Assembly: GCA_947452875.1 (NCBI GenBank) | Contig: CANGEZ010000021.1 | Span: 1-14,986 of the forward strand | Source: Chitinophagaceae bacterium | GTDB taxonomy: Bacteria; Bacteroidota; Bacteroidia; Chitinophagales; Chitinophagaceae | Length of the DNA stretch: 14,986 nt | Reading direction: 5' to 3' | Program-made: the position numbers and the translations under genes | The notes under the pieces: generated by a model | Seen by the model: the letters and a program-made list of their open reading frames with translations, nothing else | Told to the model about the DNA's origin: nothing | The model's database searches: none | Shown here: positions 1-4,479 of the stretch, in pieces | Layout: every line of letters starts with the position of its first letter | Numbering within the stretch: position 1 is the stretch's first letter

Positions 1-99
1 AGCAAAAATTCAGTCATTTTAAAACAAGTGGAAAACGGAGTCGCAGTGAGAATGGCGGTTTTATATTTGTTATCTGGAAAAAAGGAATTATCAAGTTGA
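1..99 (+). CDS. C-terminal fragment of an unidentified upstream protein
   Basis: Frame 1 is open from the first base to a TGA at 97-99 and encodes 32 residues ending in VLYLLSGKKELSS. The codons are ordinary for this genome, with no rare-codon run. The TGA is followed at once by the dispersed-repeat cluster, as expected where a gene ends. I do not recognise the family from so short a tail. Position next to coaD would suggest rsmD, but the tail does not look like an RsmD C-terminus, so I do not call it. The start lies upstream of the window. Chance openness of 32 codons is possible. Confidence 0.45.
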   Translation, partial: SKNSVILKQVENGVAVRMAVLYLLSGKKELSS

Positions 100-102
100 T
101 TT

Positions 103-262
103 TTTGCCACGAAGACACAAAGGCACAAATTAGAATGATTCTTAATTACTTCGCTCCTTTGTTTCAGCGCTAAAATTTTAGTAAGACTTATCTTCTTAGT
201 GGTTAACCGAACAAAATCTAAAACCTTAGTGTAACTTAGCGCCTTAGTGCCTTAGTGGCAAA
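103..262. repeat. Inverted pair of dispersed CTTAGTGC-type octamer repeats
   Basis: The left arm (103-130) begins TTTGCCACGAAGACACAAAG. The right arm (224-262) is on the opposite strand and is built from tandem 8-mers CTTAGTGT(AA) CTTAGCGC CTTAGTGC CTTAGTGG ending GCAAA. Both arms end in the same outer sequence (TTTGCCAC / GTGGCAAA), so the element is an imperfect inverted repeat of about 160 bp. It also contains TTAGTGGTTAAC (196-207), which recurs with one change at 2180-2191, and a perfect 12-bp palindrome CTAAAATTTTAG (170-181). The same octamers reappear at 2137-2161. Short non-coding repeats of this type are common between genes in Bacteroidota. A function is not known to me. Confidence 0.8.
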
Positions 263-287
263 TTCCCAAAACATTAAAATTTATACA

Positions 288-758
288 TTGCAACGTATAG
301 CCCTTTTCCCCGGAACATTTGACCCTATTACATTAGGACATACCGATATCATCAATAGAGCGTTGCCCTTATTTGATAAGCTATACATCGGTATTGGCAG
401 AAACGCCAGCAAGCAACCTATGTTTTCGGAGGGGCAAAGACAAAGTTGGATTGAAAGTATTTATGAAGGAAATGAAAAAATAGAAGTTCTTGTTTACGAA
501 GGCTTAACAGTAGATTGCTGTAAAAAAATTGGAGCTAATTTCATCCTCCGTGGTATACGTTACGTAAATGATTTTGAATACGAAAAAGCAATTGCAGACA
601 TGAATCGAAGCATCGCAGATAACATTGAAACGGTGTTCTTAACTTGCCTTCCTCAATACACTTCTGTGGCTTCTACATTAGTTCGCGATGTCTTGAAATA
701 TGGGGGAGATGTCTCAAAGTTTCTTCCTGAAGAGGTATTGCAATCCATCAAAAAATAG
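288..758 (+). CDS. coaD: Pantetheine-phosphate adenylyltransferase (PPAT)
   Basis: CoaD transfers AMP from ATP to 4'-phosphopantetheine to give dephospho-CoA, the fourth step of cytoplasmic CoA synthesis. The 156-residue product has the family's full length and landmarks: the N-terminal nucleotide-binding loop GTFDPITLGH (residues 9-18, with the T/HxGH signature), RGIR at 88-91, and the C-terminal ATP-binding segment SVASTLVRD at 126-134. I place the start at TTG 288 because it gives MQRIALFPGTFDP, exactly where the family begins. An in-frame GTG at 255 would add 11 residues encoded partly by the dispersed repeat. No in-frame ATG exists upstream. There is no clear Shine-Dalgarno sequence, which is normal here. 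The 3' end overlaps the convergent NUDIX gene by 11 bp. The function is near certain; the exact start is less so. Confidence 0.96.
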   Translation: MQRIALFPGTFDPITLGHTDIINRALPLFDKLYIGIGRNASKQPMFSEGQRQSWIESIYEGNEKIEVLVYEGLTVDCCKKIGANFILRGIRYVNDFEYEKAIADMNRSIADNIETVFLTCLPQYTSVASTLVRDVLKYGGDVSKFLPEEVLQSIKK

Positions 759-1377
759 GGGCGCCTTTATCAATGACATCAATAATAGAATCGTAAGTAT
801 TGGATAAAGGCAATTCGAGATTTTTTTTGCCAATCCAGCTAATTGAACTTATGTCTTCTTCTATTTGAGGTTTTGGTGTTCCCTCAAAATTGGTCGTAAA
901 ATAAAACCAATAAGTTTTCTTCAAAATTTGCTGCCCTCTTTCTTCGTAAATGTGATAAGTCTCGATGATTTTATGATGGAGTTCTAATTGATTGACACCA
1001 GTTTCTTCCTCAATTTCCCTTGCGGCACAGATTTCTGGAGTTTCATCTGTTTCCATTTTGCCTTTAGGTAAATCCCATTTGCCACGTCTGAAAATAAAGA
1101 GCATTTCTTTTTTACGATTAAATACCAAGCCGCCCGCTGCTTCGATAATATGGAATTGAGAAAAGAAGTGTTTTTTTAAAAAATCAACATCTTCATGTGT
1201 GATGCAAATATCTGTTGATGAGGAATCTTTGAAGGATTCAATAGCATTTAGAATTTCTTCATGAGTTTTTGTGGGAATAAAAATGACATTTCTTATGGCA
1301 GCAATTGACTCAAGTGAAATATCATTTTGCTGAATTAAAAAAATTGTTTTATCATTAAAATTGATTTTTACACTCAT
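748..1377 (-). CDS. NUDIX hydrolase
   Basis: The protein has 209 residues. Its N-terminal ~75 residues match nothing I recognise. A NUDIX fold follows, with a perfect Nudix box GX5EX7REUXEEXGU at residues 106-128 (starting GKMETDETPE, ending REIEEETGV), which binds the Mg2+ used to hydrolyse a nucleoside diphosphate linked to a variable group X. The phrase FRRGKWDLPKGK just before the box resembles proteins acting on diadenosine polyphosphates, diphosphoinositol polyphosphates or related compounds, but the substrate cannot be fixed from sequence. I chose the ATG at 1377 over the one at 1398 because the upstream codons overlap a TAnnTTTG promoter box (1396-1403). The gene is divergent from pyrE (53 bp apart) and its last 11 bp overlap coaD tail to tail. 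Confidence 0.9.
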   Translation of the reverse strand: MSVKINFNDKTIFLIQQNDISLESIAAIRNVIFIPTKTHEEILNAIESFKDSSSTDICITHEDVDFLKKHFFSQFHIIEAAGGLVFNRKKEMLFIFRRGKWDLPKGKMETDETPEICAAREIEEETGVNQLELHHKIIETYHIYEERGQQILKKTYWFYFTTNFEGTPKPQIEEDISSISWIGKKNLELPLSNTYDSIIDVIDKGAPIF

Positions 1378-1395
1378 AGAAAAATGCCTTATCCT

Positions 1396-1403
1396 CAAAG
1401 ATA
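1396..1403 (-). promoter_or_regulatory. Candidate -7 box for the NUDIX gene
   Basis: On the minus strand this reads TATCTTTG, a full match to the Bacteroidota -7 consensus TAnnTTTG, 18 bp before the ATG at 1377. No TTTG (-33) element lies 19-21 bp upstream, so support is partial. Confidence 0.4.
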
Positions 1404-1418
1404 CGTTTGATTAAATTA

Positions 1419-1426
1419 TATATTTG
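1419..1426 (+). promoter_or_regulatory. Candidate -7 box for pyrE, implying a very short or no leader
   Basis: TATATTTG matches TAnnTTTG exactly and ends only 4 bp before the pyrE ATG at 1431. With the usual geometry, transcription would begin at or within a few bases of that ATG. No good -33 TTTG is found at the expected distance; the TTTG at 1406-1409 is too close. The box lies 15 bp from the oppositely oriented NUDIX box. Confidence 0.4.
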
Positions 1427-1430
1427 CAGC

Positions 1431-2060
1431 ATGACAAACGAAAAAGCAGTTGCAGAAAAACTCTTGCATGTTGAAGCTGTAAAATTAAATCCAGACAATC
1501 CTTATACTTGGGCCAGCGGTTGGAAAAGTCCGATTTATTGTGATAATCGTAAAGTGTTATCATTTCCCTACGACAGAGATTTTATTAAAAGTGAATTGTG
1601 TAGTGTGATATTTCAATCTTTTCCAGATATTGATGCTATTGCAGGTGTTGCTACAGCCGGAATTGCCTGGGGCGCTATGGCCGCTGATCAATTGAAGTTG
1701 CCTTTTTTATATGTCAGACCAAAGCCTAAAGATCATGGTATGGGCAATCAGATTGAAGGAACTGTTTCACAGGGCATGAAAGTACTTGTGGTAGAAGATT
1801 TGATCTCTACAGGAAAAAGCAGCTTACAGGTTTGTGATGTATTAAGAGAAGCAGGTGTTGAAATTGCAGGCATGGTATCTATTTTCAATTATGGCTTTCC
1901 TGAAGCAGCTGCTGCATTTGAAAAAGCGGGTGTTAGTTTAATTTCACTAACTAATTACACAGCATTATCAGAATTGGCAGTATCAACTGGTAAAATAAAT
2001 GAAGCCCAAATGGTAGAATTGATGAAATGGAGGGAGAGCCCGGCTACTTGGGGAAGGTAA
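1431..2060 (+). CDS. pyrE: Orotate phosphoribosyltransferase
   Basis: PyrE joins orotate to PRPP, giving orotidine 5'-phosphate, the fifth step of de novo UMP synthesis. The 209-residue product is full length. The PRPP-binding motif VLVVEDLISTGKS sits at residues 118-130, the flexible catalytic loop RPKPKDHGMGNQIEG at 96-110, and the N-terminal family block TWASGWKSPIYCDNR at 26-40. I take the ATG at 1431; an in-frame TTG at 1407 would add eight residues (MIKLYICS) not seen in the family and lying over the promoter box. It is transcribed away from the NUDIX gene and has no obvious operon partner here. A GC-rich hairpin follows 27 bp after the stop. Confidence 0.96.
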   Translation: MTNEKAVAEKLLHVEAVKLNPDNPYTWASGWKSPIYCDNRKVLSFPYDRDFIKSELCSVIFQSFPDIDAIAGVATAGIAWGAMAADQLKLPFLYVRPKPKDHGMGNQIEGTVSQGMKVLVVEDLISTGKSSLQVCDVLREAGVEIAGMVSIFNYGFPEAAAAFEKAGVSLISLTNYTALSELAVSTGKINEAQMVELMKWRESPATWGR

Positions 2061-2076
2061 GCAGGGAATGTAAATG

Positions 2077-2104
2077 CCCCCTTAAATCCCCCGAAGGGGG
2101 AAGT
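2077..2104. repeat. GC-rich hairpin repeat after pyrE
   Basis: CCCCC (2088-2092), GAA, then GGGGG (2096-2100) form a perfect 5-bp stem followed by AAGTTTT. An extra CCCCC lies at 2077-2081 and could pair alternatively. The fragment GGGGGAAGTTT recurs at 2582-2592 beyond the next gene, so it belongs to a dispersed repeat. It may also act as a weak terminator for pyrE, but the T-run is short. Confidence 0.55.
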
Positions 2105-2136
2105 TTTCATTTAGGAAATAAAAAAACTTTGTTTTT

Positions 2137-2191
2137 CTTTGTGCCTTAGCGCCTTTGTGGCGAAAAAAAAATTCGTGAATTCGTGGTTAAC
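2137..2191 (+). repeat. Second copy of the octamer repeat plus an ATTCGTG doublet
   Basis: Tandem 8-mers CTTTGTGC, CTTAGCGC and CTTTGTGG (2137-2160) are followed by an A-run and ATTCGTGAATTCGTGGTTAAC (2171-2191). The order and sequence parallel the cluster at 196-262. The element ends 13 bp before the ATG of the HMA protein, so that gene's promoter must lie inside or before the repeat. Confidence 0.75.
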
Positions 2192-2204
2192 AAAAAATAA
2201 TAAA

Positions 2205-2561
2205 ATGAAAAAAATACTTTCCATCATCATCCTCACCATTGGCTTTATTAGCTTTGGGTTTGCGCAGCAAAAAGCAAATGATAAAGCTATTATTCAAACT
2301 CCAGGCGTGCATTGTGAGTATTGTAAAAAAAGATTGGAGAATTATGTGAGTAGCCAACCTGGAATATTAACAGTAGTCGCTGATTTCAAGAAGAAGACAA
2401 CCACTGTTTCTTGGGTAAAAGATAGAACGAACATTGAAGAAGTGAAAGCTCATATCGCTAATGCGGGTTATGATGCTGATGATGTGATGGCGGAAAAAAC
2501 AACTTACGATAGATTCCCTAAAGCTTGTCAGGTAAAGACGACACCTTTTGATCAGGAGTAG
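2205..2561 (+). CDS. Exported heavy-metal-associated (HMA) domain protein
   Basis: The 118-residue protein has a clear signal peptide (MKKILSIIILTIGFISFGFA, residues 1-20, cleavage before QQ). A single HMA-type domain of about 65 residues follows, with the metal ligands in GVHCEYC (C37, C40), corresponding to GMxCxxC of copper chaperones and P-type ATPase N-termini; the met is replaced by val-his. The YDADDV phrase near residue 90 matches the end of the HMA fold. It probably binds a soft metal (Cu or similar) in the periplasm, but the ion is not determinable. The ATG at 2205 is chosen because it starts the signal peptide; the frame stays open upstream only through the dispersed repeat. No metal transporter lies nearby. 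Confidence 0.82.
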   Translation: MKKILSIIILTIGFISFGFAQQKANDKAIIQTPGVHCEYCKKRLENYVSSQPGILTVVADFKKKTTTVSWVKDRTNIEEVKAHIANAGYDADDVMAEKTTYDRFPKACQVKTTPFDQE

Positions 2562-2578
2562 AAGCCCATTCGGTCAAT

Positions 2579-2770
2579 CAAGGGGGAAGTTTACAGCCGC
2601 GAATGAAAGAATCAAGCCTTCGGCTTGTATTATAATGATTAGTAGCCACGAATGCACGAATTAAGCGGCGAATTGATTTTTTAATTTTTACTTTTTGCTG
2701 CCAATGTTGGTCTTATGACCAACGGAAAAAGTAAGCCACGAATGTACGAATTAGGCCTTCGGCATGTTTT
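2579..2770. repeat. Repeat mosaic in a convergent intergenic space
   Basis: Between the HMA gene and the lipoprotein gene lie: AGGGGGAAGTTT (2581-2592, shared with 2096-2104), a CGCGAATGAA fragment, a perfect 6-bp hairpin CAAGCCTTCGGCTTG (2613-2627), GCCACGAATGCACGAATT (from 2644), a perfect 7-bp hairpin GTTGGTC-TTAT-GACCAAC (2706-2723), and a second GCCACGAATGTACGAATT followed by GGCCTTCGGC (2735-2763). The two CACGAATGnACGAATT copies differ at one base. No gene is visible. The hairpins lack T-runs on either strand, so they do not look like standard terminators. Confidence 0.7.
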
Positions 2771-2807
2771 TTTACTTTTTACTTTTAAATTTTGACTTTT
2801 TTCTCCC

Positions 2808-3263
2808 CTAAAACAACGAAATCTCCTGTTTCGTACTATACTCAAATGGTAGTGTCTTATACAAATTTGCTTTGCCCACTTTTATTTTCCCCATGGCTTT
2901 AATGGTCACTTCTTTACTGAGAAGGGTAGTCAAGCTGTTTTTTAGAATGTTTTTCATGTCAACATCTATTTTTAAGGGCAGGGTGAATTGCTGCTTTTTA
3001 GGTATTTGTACTTGTACTTCTTGGGCTGAGTGGCCAAGTAAATTATCATTGATATAAATGTCGAGGTCGGTATTTTTTAATTCTAATCCGAATGTATTAG
3101 GGTTATAATAAACCAGATCCACAGAAATGGTCGATTTACTAAAACCGGCTTTCTCGAGCTTGAAATTTTTGTATTCTTTGAATTCAAGCTCTTTAATTCC
3201 CTGACAAGAGTTCAATAAAAACAAAATACTGACAGCACAAACTAGGTTGAATATTGGCTTCAT
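2808..3263 (-). CDS. LEA type 2 family lipoprotein
   Basis: The product has 151 residues. A lipoprotein signal peptide ends in the lipobox LLNSC, with the lipidated cysteine at residue 20. The rest is one LEA14/WHy-like (late embryogenesis abundant type 2) beta-sandwich domain, recognisable by VDLVYYNPNTFGLELKNTD (about residues 49-67), the typical YxNPN followed by alternating polar and hydrophobic residues, and IYINDNLLG. Such bacterial proteins are thought to be periplasmic or membrane-anchored; their biochemical role is unclear. A TAnnTTTG box on the minus strand (TAGTTTTG, 3328-3335) lies 65 bp upstream of the ATG and could be its promoter, though no -33 element is evident. It is the last gene before the long non-coding region. 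Confidence 0.82.
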   Translation of the reverse strand: MKPIFNLVCAVSILFLLNSCQGIKELEFKEYKNFKLEKAGFSKSTISVDLVYYNPNTFGLELKNTDLDIYINDNLLGHSAQEVQVQIPKKQQFTLPLKIDVDMKNILKNSLTTLLSKEVTIKAMGKIKVGKANLYKTLPFEYSTKQEISLF

Positions 3264-3696
3264 CTTTTTATTTTTTTTGTGAAGATAATTTAAAAAATCA
3301 GACTTATTAAACAGATAAAATTATTAGCAAAACTAATTTTATCATTATAATTTAATTGTCGATGTTTTAATAATAAAATTAGTTTTTTATTTTAAAAATT
3401 AAAATATTGATAAACAAATAATTAATAGAATTTAAGTAAATATTTAAACAATCAAAAATAATTATAATTTCGATTTTTTTTATGAAAAATGAGTAGGTTA
3501 TGCAAGATTGTTAGATTTAAAAATAAAAATGCATAATAGATTGATAAACATATCTAAATAACGAATTGATAAATAAAAAAGTTAGTAAAATTATTGAATG
3601 TTAAAATATTTTTATAAATGATTCATTTCAAAGTATTTTAAATTCATTTTTACTCATGAGATTTAATCATTATTCCAAAAAAATCTTTAAAAATGC
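3264..3696. other. Extremely AT-rich stretch without a gene
   Basis: This 430-bp stretch is visibly far more AT-rich than any neighbouring gene, with long A/T runs and no frame of coding character on either strand. It holds the promoter region of the minus-strand lipoprotein gene and one strong inverted repeat (3329-3386). Possible roles are a nucleoid-protein target or an upstream activating region for the promoter at 3697, but nothing proves either. Confidence 0.6.
3329..3386. repeat. Perfect 14-bp inverted repeat in AT-rich DNA
   Basis: AAAACTAATTTTAT (3329-3342) and ATAAAATTAGTTTT (3373-3386) are exact reverse complements separated by 30 bp. The left arm overlaps a minus-strand TAGTTTTG box (3328-3335) that may serve the lipoprotein gene, so the repeat could be a protein-binding site or a cruciform. 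In AT-rich sequence some chance pairing is expected, but 14 exact base pairs is long. Confidence 0.5.
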
Positions 3697-3727
3697 TTTG
3701 ATTTAAAAAATGAACTTTCTATGTTTG
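3697..3727 (+). promoter_or_regulatory. Consensus Bacteroidota promoter
   Basis: TTTG (3697-3700), 19 bp, then TATGTTTG (3720-3727) fits the Bacteroidota primary-sigma consensus TTTG-N19-21-TAnnTTTG exactly in both boxes and spacing. It is the best promoter match I found in the window. Transcription would start near 3731-3734, entering the structured region that ends at the terminator at 4351-4378. No annotated-size gene lies directly downstream. Confidence 0.7.
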
Positions 3728-3741
3728 TCTCAGAAACGGTG

Positions 3742-3795
3742 ATGAATTTAAATGATGCCGATTTCAAATTAATTACTCCTCTTCCGTCCGTCTAA
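3742..3795 (+). CDS. Possible 17-residue leader peptide
   Basis: ATG 3742 begins a 17-codon frame MNLNDADFKLITPLPSV ending TAA at 3793-3795, about ten bases after the inferred transcription start. The frame is also open back to an ATG at 3721, but that one lies inside the -7 box and cannot be in the transcript. Its position, first in a transcript and before a large hairpin, is what a leader peptide would occupy; the proline pair near its end (TPLPSV) would suit ribosome pausing. There is no other evidence that it is translated. Confidence 0.25.
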   Translation: MNLNDADFKLITPLPSV

Positions 3796-3815
3796 CCGCT
3801 CCAATAAGGCAAGCA

Positions 3816-3864
3816 TTCTTGTCAATCCTATTAAGCCGCTTCAATCAAACTTAATCGACAAGAA
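3816..3864 (+). promoter_or_regulatory. Hairpin directly before the second small ORF
   Basis: TTCTTGTC (3816-3823) pairs with GACAAGAA (3857-3864), and inside it ATTAAG (3830-3835) pairs with CTTAAT (3850-3855), leaving a 14-nt loop. The outer stem ends on the base before ATG 3865, so folding would hide the initiation region of that frame. It could gate translation. Confidence 0.45.
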
Positions 3865-4071
3865 ATGAATAATAAATATACTATTTGCATTATACCTCAA
3901 TTTTTTTCTGAGTACAGGTATATGAGTAACTTTTCTTTTAATCACCCAACCCATGTTAATAAAACTAATTTTTCGAATCAGACCGTATTAAGCCAAAGCC
4001 AGCTAAAAGAGCTATCCAAACAATCAGCAATGAGTAAGGCGTCTTTATTTCCGTCGGAAAGAAACGAATAA
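3865..4071 (+). CDS. Small hypothetical protein (68 or 49 residues)
   Basis: The frame runs from ATG 3865 to TAA 4069-4071. A later ATG at 3922 (49 residues, beginning MSNFSFNHPTHV) is preceded by an AGG and may be the real start. The shorter product is polar, rich in Asn, Ser, Gln and Lys, with a possible short helix around QSQLKELSKQSAMSK and no membrane segment. I recognise no domain. Its start abuts one hairpin and its stop codon sits in the loop of another, which is either meaningful architecture or a sign that the frame is fortuitous. It is followed by a third small frame 74 bp on and shares its promoter and terminator. Confidence 0.4.
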   Translation: MNNKYTICIIPQFFSEYRYMSNFSFNHPTHVNKTNFSNQTVLSQSQLKELSKQSAMSKASLFPSERNE

Positions 4072-4121
4072 ATTTCTTTCCGGTGGTAAGCAGCTGCTTT
4101 AAACCAGCAGCTGCTCCTTAC
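4051..4121 (+). other. Two consecutive strong hairpins between small ORFs
   Basis: Hairpin one: 4051-4064 pairs with 4073-4086 over 14 bp (ten perfect pairs CGGAAAGAAA / TTTCTTTCCG plus four outer pairs including two G-U); the TAA stop of the preceding frame is in its 8-nt loop. Hairpin two: AGCAGCTGCT (4089-4098) pairs with an identical copy at 4106-4115, because the 10-mer is itself a palindrome; the loop is TTAAACC. The outer GTAA (4086-4089) / TTAC (4118-4121) pairing is an alternative extension that would use the A at 4089. Neither is followed by a T-run, so these are not ordinary terminators. Confidence 0.65.
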
Positions 4122-4145
4122 TTAATTCAACTCAAAAAAATAAAC

Positions 4146-4307
4146 ATGAGCATACTTATATCTAAAATATTTAAGATGATGAGTGATTTTCTCAGAAAAA
4201 AACTCAGCGCTATTAAAATCAAAGGATTTTTTTATGTACCTAAGCCAAATTTGCACTTAATTCATTTAAATTATACCGACCGTAATTGTTCTTCAAAAAG
4301 GTCTTAA
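4146..4307 (+). CDS. Small basic amphipathic hypothetical protein (53 residues)
   Basis: ATG 4146 follows an A-rich stretch (CTCAAAAAAATAAAC), the typical Bacteroidota start context. The 53-residue product has 11 Lys/Arg against 2 Asp and no Glu. Its first 20 residues (MSILISKIFKMMSDFLRKKL) could form a cationic amphipathic helix, and an aromatic-proline segment (GFFYVPKPN, 27-35) follows. No known domain is recognised. Such features occur in membrane-active peptides and in small nucleic-acid-binding proteins, so no function is assigned. It is the last frame before the GAAA-loop hairpin and the terminator. Translation is unproven. Confidence 0.42.
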   Translation: MSILISKIFKMMSDFLRKKLSAIKIKGFFYVPKPNLHLIHLNYTDRNCSSKRS

Positions 4308-4323
4308 CTCGTTTTCTTTGGGG

Positions 4324-4348
4324 GTTACAGAATCGAAAGATTCTTAAC
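4324..4348 (+). other. Hairpin with GAAA tetraloop
   Basis: GTTA (4324-4327) pairs with TAAC (4345-4348) and AGAATC (4329-4334) with GATTCT (4339-4344), closed by a GAAA loop (4335-4338); C4328 is bulged. GNRA loops stabilise RNA hairpins and serve in tertiary contacts, so this looks like a real RNA structure. It stands two bases before the terminator stem. Confidence 0.6.
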
Positions 4349-4350
4349 AT

Positions 4351-4379
4351 AAGCTGCATGTCTATGCGGCTTTTTTTTG
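4351..4379 (+). terminator. Intrinsic transcription terminator
   Basis: AAGCTGCAT (4351-4359) pairs with ATGCGGCTT (4364-4372), nine pairs with one G-U, loop GTCT, and the stem runs straight into an eight-T tract (4371-4378). It can only serve transcription from the structured region upstream, since the next gene begins 100 bp later. Confidence 0.85.
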
Positions 4380-4394
4380 TTGATAAATAATTCA

Positions 4395-4435
4395 TCTCAA
4401 AGGCTTCAAATCTCCATACAAACTAATCTTTGAGA
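4395..4435. promoter_or_regulatory. 8-bp inverted repeat upstream of the large surface-protein gene
   Basis: TCTCAAAG (4395-4402) and CTTTGAGA (4428-4435) are exact reverse complements 25 bp apart, ending 44 bp before the ATG at 4480. Its TTTG (4429-4432) could be a -33 element, with TATATTG (4448-4454) as a poor -7 box at short spacing (15 bp). It may be a regulator site or a 5' leader hairpin. Confidence 0.3.
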
Positions 4436-4479
4436 CGATATATATAGTATATTGCACAGCATTTTTTAAATTCAGGAAG

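Larger units (their letters stand above)
3731..4379 (+). other. Inferred ~645-nt structured transcription unit of unknown function
   Basis: A consensus promoter at one end and an intrinsic terminator at the other delimit this unit. Inside are three small reading frames (17, 68 or 49, and 53 codons) and hairpins at 3816-3864, 4051-4086, 4089-4115 and 4324-4348. The first strong hairpin abuts the start codon of the second frame and the next encloses its stop codon. I do not recognise any Rfam class; it lacks the hallmarks of tmRNA, RNase P RNA, SRP RNA or group II intron domain V. It could be a regulatory RNA with leader peptides, a small-protein operon, or a decayed locus. Confidence 0.5.

Noticed and set aside
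255..287. GTG 255 as the coaD start
   Set aside because: It lies in the dispersed repeat and adds 11 residues that the family does not have; TTG 288 gives the usual N-terminus.
2139..2204. Extended N-terminus of the HMA protein
   Set aside because: The extra codons are octamer repeat and poly-A sequence, and the signal peptide begins at ATG 2205.
2872..3057. 61-codon plus-strand frame opposite the LEA lipoprotein
   Set aside because: It is antisense to a convincing lipoprotein gene, has no domain and no start context; a shadow frame.
4324..4379. End of a tmRNA, RNase P RNA, tRNA or SRP RNA
   Set aside because: None of the conserved signatures (T-arm GTTCGAATC, CCA end, GGAAGCAGCC or RNase P cores) is present; only a GAAA-loop hairpin and a terminator.
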